A stretch of 64,000 bases of DNA. It comes from Myotis daubentonii. Its lineage: Eukaryota > Chordata > Mammalia > Chiroptera > Vespertilionidae. This document shows positions 33,601 to 43,962 of this stretch, one piece after another; within the stretch, counting starts at the first letter, position 1, and each line of letters opens with the position of its first letter. Where the stretch lies: contig NC_081841.1 in NCBI RefSeq assembly GCF_963259705.1, positions 94,286,559 to 94,350,558 of the forward strand. Reading direction: 5' to 3'. A model generated the notes under the pieces. It worked only from the letters and a program-made list of their open reading frames with translations, was not told the DNA's origin and did not search any database. The position numbers and the translations under genes are program-made.

Positions 33601-35149
33601 AAACATTTAAAAAAAACAAAAAACATTTTAAGTGACCGTTTTTCTGGTTTGTCAAGTGACCTGGACTTGGAGCCCCACGTGCCCTGTCTTTTCATCAGCT
33701 ACTCAGCTTCCCCCACCCCAGTCCTACACTGTTCCTGGGGCATGACCTGCCCTTGGAGTACCCAGGGCAGAGGGCTATGGGGACCCTGCTGTACGCCCAT
33801 CAGCCTAAGTGACCTGTTTCTGGTCTGATTCATTGCACCAATAATAAGGGGGGTCAGGGGAAGGGTGTGGCCTGCCCCCAGCAGGGACGGCCACAGGTAA
33901 GTATACGGCATGGCAGGTACAGCTGCTGGCCCTGGGTTCTGAGACCATTCCCCTCCCCCACTGACCTTTACCCCGGTCTTCCAAAAGATCCACCTAGACC
34001 TCCGCTTCTCCCTTTCTCCCATGTACCCATATGACCAGAAGAATTCATCCTACAGAGGCATCTGGGGTTGCTTCCAGGGCGCCACAGCACTGCCCAGCAC
34101 AGTCACTGCAGCCCTGGGGCATCTAACTGACCACTGGAAGGGCTACCTGCTCATATGCTCTCACTGCAGGAAGTATAGTGACAATAACTGCTAGTCACTG
34201 AGTCTAACCTGCCAGGCCTCCTGCTAAGCAGTGTTCCTACATAATGCGTGTATTACCTCATCTGGGCCTCTCACAGCCCTGAAAGATAGCTGATTCTGCC
34301 ATACATACAAGAGGAAACCGAGGTTCCAAGAGGTTAAGGAAACCTTCAAAACTAGGCCTCTTTCCTGGAGACTGACTCAGGCCAGTGGGAGGAGAGGGAA
34401 GGGAGCATGGCCTGTGCTCATGCACAAAGCTGCCTGTTGATTTGAATCTACACCCTGGTGAGGAACCCCTGGAGCAGACGGAAAGCTCTCTGAAGGCAGA
34501 GCCATGTCTCTGTCCTTATTGGCCAGTCACTCACCCATCCCACCCACCCCCAGCCACGCAAACAGGGCCTTCGTGCAAGATACTGATGCAGTAAGCTACA
34601 CAACTCAAGAGAAAAGGTCTGGAATTTCAGCCCTCACCTGAAGTCCTAGTTAGAGAAAAGGTAGGGGGTAAAAGCCCTATGTCTACTCTGCACTACTCCC
34701 CCAGCTGCAGATCTGCTCACCTTCCCGACCACGTGCCATTGCTGACATCCCTGCCCCAACCCCCACACTTCTGCCAGCAGATTAGCTTTCAAATGTGAGC
34801 AGGGACAAAGCTGGCTCAGAAGACTTAACTCTGCCCGATGGGTTTAGCTCAGCTTCAAAGCTTCCTAACTGGAACCAAATAAGCAGGCAGATTTTAGCTA
34901 GAAGAGAGTGGCCGAAGGGGGAGTGAAGGGGGAGCAAATGGGGTGGGGGGGGGGGGTCTGTAAGCTGGATTACCTACAGCAACAGCCTACATACAGCCTG
35001 AGGGACACCACAAGACCTGTCACGGTGGTCACTGCCAGAAAAACAACTCTCCCTTTCCTCAGAGACTGGAGACAAACTGCAAAGCATCCTCAGCACTGGT
35101 CACACGTCACAGCAGAGCCACCTCACCCTCAGAGCCCATGCCAAGCTCA
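33601..35149. other. Intronic DNA with one MIR relic
   Basis: A minus-strand MIR-like fragment lies at about 34190-34345 ('aagaggaaaccgaggttcc'). A G-run lies at 34943-34957. No exon recognised. Confidence 0.45.
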
Positions 35150-35560
35150 CCACCCCAGGAAGTCCCTCCCAACTGGCACCATCCAGACTGATTCCCCCCT
35201 TTGTTCCTCTGGGCTCAGCCCATTGCACACATGCGAGGGGCTCGGCTGCTCCTATTGGACTGCAAGCTCTCCCCCAGCACAGTCTCTGGGTGGACTTGTG
35301 TCTATCTCTCTCCACCCTTCTTCCTTGCCCAGACCCCCATCCTCATCTATCCAGCAAACTCCTATTTATCCTTCAAACACCAGGTGTCACCTGCTCTACT
35401 GTTATCTCTGTATCTTGTCTCTATTAAGCAGTATTAATTACTCCATTAAGTAGCGCTGCGGAGCACCTACTGCTCAGAACTGTTTATGTTTCTGACTCCT
35501 CCATGGAACTCAGAGCCGCTCAAGGGTCTGTTACAGCTGGTACTCAATAAATGCACGAGT
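35150..35560 (+). repeat. L2 LINE 3' fragment
   Basis: 'ttggactgcaagctctcc', 'gtgtcacctgctctact' and the terminal 'tggtactcaataaatgc' mark the L2 3' end in plus orientation. Confidence 0.65.
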
Positions 35561-38500
35561 ATGCACTAGCCACAGAGAATCGATCAGCCCTTTCAATAGA
35601 AGAAACAGAAAAGACCCATAATTCACTAATTCTTTTTCCCAAGCTAGGAGACTAACTCCTAAAAGGAACGCAGCTTGTTTTTTCCCTCCAATTTCTGATG
35701 GGAGCAAACATTGTAGAGCGGGAGTCGGCCATCATTTTGGGGCGGGGAAAGGGAGGACAAGCTGCGTCAGGCCTCCCAGGTGCTGGGTCCAGCCTGCTTC
35801 TGCCTCTCCGTAGAACGCTGGGGAGGGGGAGGTGGCCGTGCTCTCACCCCTCCCCTGGCAGCCTGTGTTCAAAGGCTTGGTGGAGGACGAGCCAGATGAC
35901 CTCTCAATTCCACGACTTCCTGGCCCAAGAAAGCTGATCTGCTCTGTGTGAGCCCAGTCAGCCCGTCCTCACCAACTGGAGCCTCCTGTGCACTCAGCGG
36001 GCATTCAGTAAATAGTTGTGGCATGAGTGAACGAACTCAACTGGGTCCCCAGCAGCCCTGTATGCCCCAGGACTGGCTGCCACATTCAGCCACGGGCAGG
36101 CAGGCACATGGAGGTAGGGCAGGGGGAGGGCGAGCCCCAACCCAAGGTGAGCCCTCCCTCCTCACCCCCTACCCCCATAGACTCCTCCCAGCCCACCATC
36201 CTCAGAGGAGGTGGATGGTGTTTTCTGTGCTCTGCACCGCCCAGTGGGATGGAGGACAGACCTGTGTCACTTGCCTCAAGGCAGTAACAGCACTTACCCT
36301 GTTTCTGCTGGGACTTTCTATTCTCTACCCTCTTCCTCCCCACCCACTCTTGATTGACACCAATGCTGGCTCTGACATGATTTAAAAATAGATATTAAGA
36401 CAAAGAAGTTTAATTTTTAATGCTTTGGAAAGGAAGTGAACAGAGAGCCAGCATTCCCTCATAGCCATGTTCCACAGTCTCGGAGCATTAGCCAGGACCT
36501 TCATCTGTGCCCGTCCCCCCAGGCGGAGCCATGCCTGACCCACCCTGAACATCTACTTGTAGCAGCCATGGGGGTGGGGGGGCGCGGAGCCAGAGGGGGG
36601 TCGAGGGGACAGCCTAGTGACTCACACCTGAGCACTTTGGGAAGCCTCTGAATGCCTCTTGCTGACAAGTTTAGCCTGGATCTCCTGATTGGAGAGGCCA
36701 AGTCTGAACCTGTCATGCTCAGACCCCTTAGTCCATTCAGCACTTCCATTCCCAGACAGAAGGCACCCCACAGCTTTCTTAGGACACCCCAAGCCGTCTA
36801 GCACCAACTGTGTACTGACCCCTGTCCTGGCACCACAGACCACAGAGGCACATACATGCAGCCATGCCAGTACCAAACACATGCCTCAAATGTGGCTGGA
36901 GAGCTTTAACCAAACTGCCTGCTCCCAGAGGTGCCGAGCTACAAAGGCCTGACCCCACTTAAGGGAGGTTAATCAGGGCCCCCACCCGATCCCCTGACCA
37001 TGCCAGCCCTGTGCCAACCTTTCCCCTGCTCCAGCAGGCACACTGAACACTGCCTCCTTAGCTCACTGGCCTTTATTAGGGAGAACTCCACAGGGAATAG
37101 ACTTTCCATTGGGGCCAGAATGTCACTGCTCTGCCAACCATGACTTAAAGTGATGGGACAGCTCTGCTAGCAAGCATGAAAAGTGACCATTATCCGGAGT
37201 GGCAATTACTGGTATGCCAGCAACCCCAGCCCCACCTCTGCCCCTCCATATCAGACAGGAACTTGACTTGGGTTGGGAGAAGCTGGGCTGGGATCCGATT
37301 TGCTCTCTTGAGAAGGGGACATAGGCCCCCAGCACTCAGAGCCCACGCTATACGCTCCCTCCCCTTCTCAGAGTAAAGAGCTCTGGGCCCACTTTGCCCC
37401 CCTGTTGGGGCTTAGATTCACTTAATCTCTACCTGGAGGGTTCCACCAAATGGCTCTGGGAGGACTCAGAGATGAACTGACTGAGGGGAATACTGCTGGG
37501 AGAAATAACTTGGGGTGGGTTTGATTACTGGTGGGCGGGCCCTTCAGGATGGGGAAACTTCTGTCCCAATTCAGGCTCCTATTTCCTTTCCTCCAAAAAG
37601 CCAGCGTTCTCTGGGCTGTGAGAATTGGAGTGAGGTATGCAGTAGACAAGTGGGACTCCATCAGGCATGACCACTGACTGCCCCCTCCTCAACCCCTGCC
37701 ATCAATATCAGGCCTTCCAAAATGCTGCCCTGAGGGCTAACATGGCTAGGACCATCTGGTTGAAGTCGGCAGTGGCAGGAGCAACCTGGACCCCACCCCC
37801 AGCCCGAAGCAGGCAGGCGCCCAGCAGCCTATAAGGCCTCTGCCCTTTTCTTGGTAAGGAAGAGGAATGCTGGCAGCATGGCTCTGCCTCCCACCCTGTC
37901 CTCGGTCATGTCACCCAAGCCCTCACCAGTACCAACACCCTAGAAGCTCCACCCAGTGGCAAGGAACCAGGGACTCTCACGCCTGAGAGAGGCTGCGGTG
38001 TAAGACAGCTGCACTGGGAGCCCTCCCGGCAGGCTCTGGGGAGGCAGCGGGCATGGTGGCAGCAGTGGGTTTGGAGAACTACCAGGTAGGCCCCGGGATC
38101 TTAGGAAGATCTCTGTCTATTGATTGCAGGCCTCACGTTCAACTCTAATGCCTCAGAAAAGCCTCCTTTTGGGATCTGGGCCATGAGACTAGAGAAAGTG
38201 ATGGCTACCTAATTCCTGACCATTGCGCTGGGTCCTGGAGGAGTTGACTCTCACCAACGCTGCATCCCTCCTCTCCCTACCCCGTCACCTTCCCTCCCTG
38301 TGCACTAGAAAGAGCAGAGGTCTCCCAGAGGTCCTGTCCCACCTGCCTGAGGCCCAAGCACTTTCTCTTCTCACTTGGCTCTTTCCTCCGCTCCTTCTCC
38401 CGTCTCAGGCCTAATCACCGGGCCACAGGAAGTCATCATACAAGTGGAGCTCAGTGACCCACCGGGACCAAATCCTGGCCAACACCCTGCAGCACCTGCT

Positions 38501-39960
38501 CTCCCACCTCCCAACAAACACTCTTACACACAGGCATCCAGTTCTCTTTTGCTAAGTTTTCCATTTTTCCTAAGGTCTATGTCTTATTTCATCATCTCAT
38601 ATGCTACTAGCATAAAAGGCCTGGATCTTTGAGATTCAATTTCTCCCAGCTTATAGTATGTCATCGGAATTCTGAAACGTCAGAAAAGTCAGAGATTAGG
38701 AGAGAGTCACTCCTTGCCGGTGAGAGAGTGGTGGTGGTACCTTCTTATTAGGAAGAGACAGCAAGTCCTTTCACTATGGACCATAAAGGAAGCCCTCTCC
38801 ATCAACCAGCTCATTAACCTCTGCCAACATTCTCAGGGATGATGAAAGGAGCCTCTTGTCACCCCACAGCTGAGGTGCTCTGCTAGGAGAGCCTTCATCT
38901 TGGACAAGTCCCTATCAAATGGGACTTGGGAATCCTGCAACACAATTAACATGTAGATTTATTGTTGTGGCCTTCAATTCATTTACTCACAAACATATAA
39001 CAAATGCCTACTGTACGGAGCACAGACCATTGGGCTATACTATGTGAGGCGGTCCCTAAACCAAGTTGACACCATCCTAGAGAAAGAAGCTGCAGCAGTT
39101 ATACCCACTCTGGCCAGCAGGTGGCGGGGTGGGGGTGGGAAGAGCAGGGAGCTGCTGGCCAAGAAAGACACTGAGTGAGCATCCCAGGAGGGCCTTTGTA
39201 GTAAGTGTTAAGATATGCAGGGTGGGGCGAGACAGGAAGGCAGGTTGACTGTGGGCAAGAACAGAGAGGGAAGCTGTAGACAATGAAAGGGCAGCATTCC
39301 TGTAATTCGTAGGCACCAGAGAAATACACACCAGTGTTTGGCTGACACTATTGTCGGCAAGTGAGTCAGAGGACCGGGAGCACTTGCCCAATGGTGGCCA
39401 CTAAATCATTCTTCACATTCCAGTGGTTCTGCCCCCGTTTCCACAAAACCTCACCAAAGGATCGGTAACACAGTGACTGGAGGGCCCCAGACCATGGAGC
39501 TATCTGGGAAAATTCAACTCAAACAACCTCAAACCAGGCTCCTCTGAAGAGAAGCAGCAGCCTATGCATGAGGCAGGGAAGGGGCTCCCTCCCCATAAAG
39601 AAGGCAAGGATACCCATACCTACGGAAGTGAGCGCATGAGGGAGACCATCTTGACAGCCCCCCCGCCCTCCTGCCCACCCGCTTTGGGCTGGAAAGGACA
39701 CCTAGTCCATAATGAATGATGCAATTTAGCCAAGGTCACAAAAGAAGCTAACACAGAACCAAGAAGCCAGACTTCTTCCCACCCAACCTGAGTTTTCCCC
39801 TCTGTGGGAAAAGTTGCCCCCATCCTACACAACCAAAAAGTTCTTCAGTTAAAGCCAGTCACTTCCCACAAACGTTGGACACCAAAACACAAGTGCTTCT
39901 ACTGGCTTCACTGTGAATGACTTTCTCCTGCCCCCAGTGCTCCTCCTGGACCACGGGCAG
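35561..39960. other. Intronic DNA, no recognised exon
   Basis: Mostly unique, GC-moderate sequence 3' of the TSPAN9 start exon on that gene's strand. I searched minus-strand frames for the next tetraspanin exon (expected to open in the first transmembrane segment with GCGLLGVG-like sequence) and found none. 36570-36610 is G-rich. Short ancient repeat tails lie near 35985 and 38980. Confidence 0.45.
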
Positions 39961-39968
39961 CTGACAGC

Positions 39969-40002
39969 CTCTAGTCCCTCTAGTCCCTCTAGTCCCTCTA
40001 GT
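39969..40002. repeat. 9-bp minisatellite, about four copies
   Basis: Perfect tandem copies of CTCTAGTCC. They encode a repeating LEG-type tripeptide on the minus strand, which is a chance open frame. Confidence 0.9.
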
Positions 40003-41010
40003 CGGCAGGACAGGCCCTGGGGCAGAGCCAAACATCTGTGTTGACTTCGTCTGGGCTCTGCTGAAGAAAGGCGGAAGCAGCAGTTGGGATGAAGGAACAA
40101 TTACTAGTAGATATGAGGTTAAGAAGTTTTCATATCTGCCTAACTAGTATTTATGACAAGTGTGCAAGCCGCACTCACACGGCCTCCAGAATCACAGAGG
40201 TTGGAGAATGTTTCCAAGCTGCCCCACCCACTGATATCTCCTCTAGAAAACAATCTCTCACCCAGAATGGAGCACTCCTGATTGCCCCTCCCCGCCTTTG
40301 TCCCTTCTAGTCTCTAGGGTTCTCAGAGCTGGGAGGGCTCACGGTGGAGGTGGAGCACATGGCCGCCCGCTCCCCCTGCAATCCCTCAAAAGCAGCTGCC
40401 TGCCACCCGCCGGCAGCATCCCTCCCACACCCTCCTTTTTCACAGGAGCCCTAACTCAGAGGCGTATCTGCAGTCCAGCAGGGGAGTCCCTCAACTTGGG
40501 TCAGGGGCTATTCCTCCTTTTCCTGGAGTTCACTGACAGGAGTGGGAGGATATGACCTCTACCACTCCCCTATCTGGTGCCTATAAAATGCTGCAGACAG
40601 TATTCTTGCATATTCAGCAGGGATAGAAGAAGAAACTCAGAAGACTATTCACACTTGTGCCGGTCTTCAACTCAGGGTCACAGCTGTTAAAAATTCGGAC
40701 CCCACACCTATTTCTGCAGCTTATCCAGATAGAGGCACTTCCAGACGGGTTTCTTATAGGGGAAGGAGGTGGAGGCAAACTTTGCCAGCCTCCTAGGAGT
40801 ACAGTTAGCCTCTCCTGGAAGAAAGGCAAGTTTGGAGCCTCCATTCAGCCAAGGAGAGAGAAAAGAAGAGGATACATGGACGAGGGGAAATAACGATCTT
40901 AGAAAAAACCCACTTACCGTTCTGCGGAGAGCAGAGCAATGCAGCACCAAAAAGGAAGAGGGTATAGACGAGGAGAGAAGGCAAAGGGAGGGATAAGCGC
41001 AAGGACTTAC
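40003..41010 (-). other. TSPAN9: TSPAN9 intron, 5' end
   Basis: Begins with the GTAAGT donor (41005-41010 on the plus strand as ACTTAC). No repeat recognised. On the transcribed strand the frame from the upstream exon stays open past the donor into this region, which is a coincidence of intron read-through. Confidence 0.6.
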
Positions 41011-41073
41011 CCAGAATATCAAATTGAAGAGGAACATCATGTATTTCAAACAGCAGAGGCAGCCCCTGGCCAT
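41011..41073 (-). CDS. TSPAN9: Tetraspanin-9, first coding exon (21 residues)
   Basis: Encodes MARGCLCCLKYMMF... through ...NLIFW, the N-terminus and start of transmembrane helix 1 of tetraspanin-9, a four-pass membrane protein that organises tetraspanin-enriched microdomains (known from platelets). The N-terminal CLCC cysteines are typical palmitoylation sites. The ATG (41071-41073, minus) has A at -3 and G at +4, a strong Kozak context. The exon ends after the TGG codon, in phase 0, at GTAAGT. On the 5' side a pyrimidine tract and AG (41091-41092) give an acceptor, so the canonical exon is 41011-41090 with 17 nt of 5' UTR. The full protein is 239 aa in human; the remaining exons are not in this window. 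The paralogue TSPAN4 differs at most positions of this segment. Confidence 0.92.
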
Positions 41074-41346
41074 GTTGCACTTCTTAAATTCTAGGAGGAA
41101 AACAAAGGACAGGTCCAGGTAAAACACCACGTACTTGCTGCCTTTCGGGGCATTGTACTTGTCAGTCTTGACTCCAGCCTCCGCGCGGCTCTGGCCCCCG
41201 GAGCCCGCGGTGCCATAGAAGGCGCCGGCAGTGAAGCCGCGGCCGAACGGGCGGCCCGAGGTGGACGGCTTGGCAAAGTCCGAGTCCTTGCTGTCCAAAG
41301 ATGGACTCCGGTGGATCGAAGAATCCTCGCTACTCGATTTCTCCAT
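41074..41346 (-). other. In-frame open extension upstream of TSPAN9 ATG (91 codons)
   Basis: From an ATG at 41344-41346 (minus; A at -3, G at +4) the frame runs without a stop through the splice acceptor into the TSPAN9 ATG. It starts MEKSSSEDSSIHRSPSLDS and is Ser-rich, then Gly-rich (about residues 33-55), then KTDKYNAPKGSKY. The last part before the exon is a hydrophobic run that coincides with the pyrimidine tract. It would be translated only if transcription starts in the CpG island and the 41090 acceptor is not used. A possible alternative donor AA/GTACGT lies at 41129-41134. It is a candidate, not an established coding exon. Confidence 0.35.
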
Positions 41347-42354
41347 GCTCGAGGCGTTCCCGTGGGGCGCAAGGGGCGGGGGGCATCGCTCCCGGAGAGG
41401 GACGGAGGGGGCGCCCAAGTCGGACGCGGGCTGCAGGAGGCCAGGTGGAGCTTTGCACGCCTCCTCTCTGTACCCCCGGCACACTCCGGACCGGACCCCG
41501 TTGCACAGGGGCCGCTGCCCTACTCCCAGCCGGCTGGCCCGCGAGGGCTCTGCGGCTCGGCTTTCTGCGCGCTCGCGAATGCTCTCCGGGAACTGGCTGG
41601 CCTGCGTAACTTAGCAGACGTCTTTGGGAAGGCTGCAATTTGACTTCTCTTTCCAGAGCGTCAGCTCGCTTCCCGGGGCACTGACCGCTCCACGCGAGGC
41701 ACCAGGGCTCCGGGATCCAGGTTCCCAGGGCACACACCTCGCCCGACCCAGCCCCACCGCGGAGCCCCGACCACTTGGTGGGCGCTCCACCTCCTTTCGC
41801 TCCGCGACTTTGCGGAGCTGCTCGCCAGCCCAGGGCTGGGCGGGCGCGCCGCAGACAGTGCCGGGGGATCCGCCGCAGCTACCGCCGCTGGGCTTTCCCA
41901 GTGAAATCCCAGCCCCGACTCCCGACTCCGAAATCGCCCGGAGCCCCCTCGCCTGGCCCTCAGCCCCGCCCCCTGTTTTGCATTCAACCAATGAGTGCGA
42001 GGTCTGCCAGGGGCGGGGGAGGGGAGCCTCCCCCTCCCCAATGACACCATATCTTTAATAGGATTACCGTTCTGCTGTGTGCCTACACCCGTGCGCCTTG
42101 AACCCTCACTAAATGTCAAGGGCTCTGGAGCTGGGGGTGAACCAGAACCTCCACGGAAGGCGCTGGTCTCTTCTACCGCAGAAAAGGGGCGGCAGAAGGG
42201 GGGCGACGGGGGGGACTGGAGGTACCAATGACCCAAAGAAACCAGAGGAAAGGGCCGAGAAGGACTGGAAGGGTAAAGAAGCGCGGCCACTGTCGCCCTG
42301 GCTGCCTCCCCTGTGCACACGGGCCCGCCAGACCTGGGGCACACGGACTCCCAG

Positions 42355-42356
<2 letters not shown>

Positions 42357-42392
<36 letters not shown>
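42357..42392. repeat. (CA)18 microsatellite in CpG island
   Basis: A perfect 36-bp AC run within the promoter-proximal CpG island. Confidence 0.95.
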
Positions 42393-42393
<1 letters not shown>

Positions 42394-42510
42394 ACTTTTG
42401 CACACGTGGGTCTGGCCACAACGCTGAGAGAAGGGACCACAGGTGCTGGGTGAGGTGTGGGAAAGGCGCTTGGGGCCTCCGCGGGGCGCGCCGCCCTCCC
42501 CGCCCCCTCC

Positions 42511-42531
42511 ACGTGCACGCGCACGCGCGCG
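42511..42531. repeat. Alternating purine-pyrimidine GC tract
   Basis: 21 bp of unbroken alternation (ACGTGCACGCGCACGCGCGC plus G), a classic Z-DNA-prone sequence. It lies 120 bp from the (CA)18 tract, which is also Z-prone. Confidence 0.8.
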
Positions 42532-42640
42532 GGTCCCGGCGGCTCCGGGAGGCTCCGGCAGCTGCGGGAGTGCCCCTCCCCCGCCCCACATTGCGGGGTG
42601 GGACGCTGCGCCGGCTAGGACCCTCGCCAGCGTGAGGAGA

Positions 42641-43750
42641 GGTGGCCGAGGTGGGGTCCTGCCGGTGCCAAGGATGATGTAGGAGGGCTCTTGGACACAG
42701 GCTGGATCCTCTCCCATGAAGAGTGCGCGTAAGAGGCTGGAGAGGGAAACCGCAGGAAAGAGGCTCTCGCTAGGGGCTTGGGAACGTGCAGAGGAGCCTG
42801 CATCCTACCCGGAAACACTGCGCTGGGGCTGCGTCCCCTGGGCTTGGGCAGAATTCTGCACTGCTGACCTGGGCTACCAGTTGCCAAACCAAGAAGACTA
42901 AAAACTTTGGGGTATGAGGAGCCCACCTCTCCTGCCACCAGCACGAGAGTGCTGAGAGCACCTGAGGGCAGGACCAAGTCCTAGGAGGCTTAATATCCCC
43001 AGCACCTAACGCCAGTCTTGGGGGGCGATAGGGGGAGAATTCATGCTCCCCCATGGGATATGAGTGTGAAATGGCCTCCCCGGATCCCATCAAACACTTA
43101 TTCTATACCGGCTTCAATGTGCTGAGCTCAGGGCCAGGCCCTTGAGGAAACTAATGTAAGGTGTGCTGCTCCCTGCCATTCACACACACAATCTAGTCAG
43201 AAAGACAGGACATTCATCACCAAGGCCACTGGCTGTGGCCGAAGGGAGGGGGACATTGACTCAGGCCAGGGGGACTTCAAACCCGATCACAGGCTTGCTG
43301 TGGTGGCCCTGCACCACCCAGCCTGCACCCTCACTGGCTCCCAGGCAGGTCTACATCTTGGGTGCAACCCCTCAGGCTTTTTACAGGGGCCTGCAGTGGT
43401 GTTACTATTCTGAGCCCTATCCCCACTCAGCAGCCCAGCAAGGAAACCTAGTGTATGTCACAACTGTGACACCATGCGTGTCCCCTGGTTGGACACTGGG
43501 TGCTGTCTACAGATGAGGGGCAGGCGCAGGTCTTCATGGAGCCCACAGCCACCTGACTGAAATAGTTAATACTTTTGTTCTCTTCAGAGGGCTCCTGAGG
43601 GCTCATGGCTGCTGCTTCATTCTAACAACATTACTTCTTTGATGCAGGAGAGATCATTTACCAGCGGGACCTGTTCTTCACTCTTAGCTCAGTTTGGGAT
43701 CAAAGGCAAGTTTGCTTTTCTGAGCTCCTGTTTCCTCCTCTTTAAAATGG
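42641..43750. other. Unique DNA upstream of CpG island
   Basis: No repeat or exon recognised. Scattered CpGs fade by about 42850. Confidence 0.45.
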
Positions 43751-43952
43751 TGCCCGGCCTGTGTGGCTCAGTGGTTGAGCATTGACCTATAAACCAGGAG
43801 GTCATGGTTCGACTGGTCAGGGCACATGCTCAGATTGTAGGCTCCATCCCTAGTAGGGGGCATGCAGGAGGCAGCCAATCAATGATCCTCTCTCATCATT
43901 GATGTTTCTATCCCTCTCTTCCTCTCCCTCTCTGAAATCAATAAAAATATAT
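43751..43952 (+). mobile_element. Ves SINE with 10-bp target duplication
   Basis: A-box-like 'gtggctcagtggttgagcat', B-box-like 'ggttcgactgg', core 'tagtagggggcatgcaggag', CT-rich tract, 'gaaatcaataaaaatata' tail. Flanked by TTTAAAATGG at 43741-43750 and 43953-43962. Confidence 0.93.
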
Positions 43953-43962
43953 TTTAAAATGG

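Larger units (their letters stand above)
41130..42640. promoter_or_regulatory. CpG island, likely TSPAN9 promoter (or alternative promoter)
   Basis: Dense CpGs from about 41140 to 41960 and again 42130 to 42640, with a thinner gap at 42040-42110. GC boxes lie at about 41377, 41964-41972, 42010-42018, 42183 and 42496-42504. A CCAAT box is at 41988-41992 in the context AACCAATGAG. A TATTAAAG motif on the minus strand lies at about 42053-42060, but it is far from any evident start. The island covers the region just 5' of the first coding exon, so it is most simply a minus-strand promoter. Bidirectional activity is possible. Confidence 0.75.

Noticed and set aside
1..41010. Further TSPAN9 exons
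   Set aside because: I looked on the minus strand for GCGLLGVG-, CCG- and PXXC-type tetraspanin motifs and found none; remaining exons appear to lie beyond the window.
41116..41122. CAG/GTAAAA donor-like site on the plus strand suggesting an antisense exon
   Set aside because: A single short match without a matching acceptor or coding frame; too weak.
41661..42635. Long frames across the CpG island on both strands (up to 287 codons)
   Set aside because: GC-rich DNA with few stops; CA repeat read as CVCVCV or HTHTHT. No protein family recognised.
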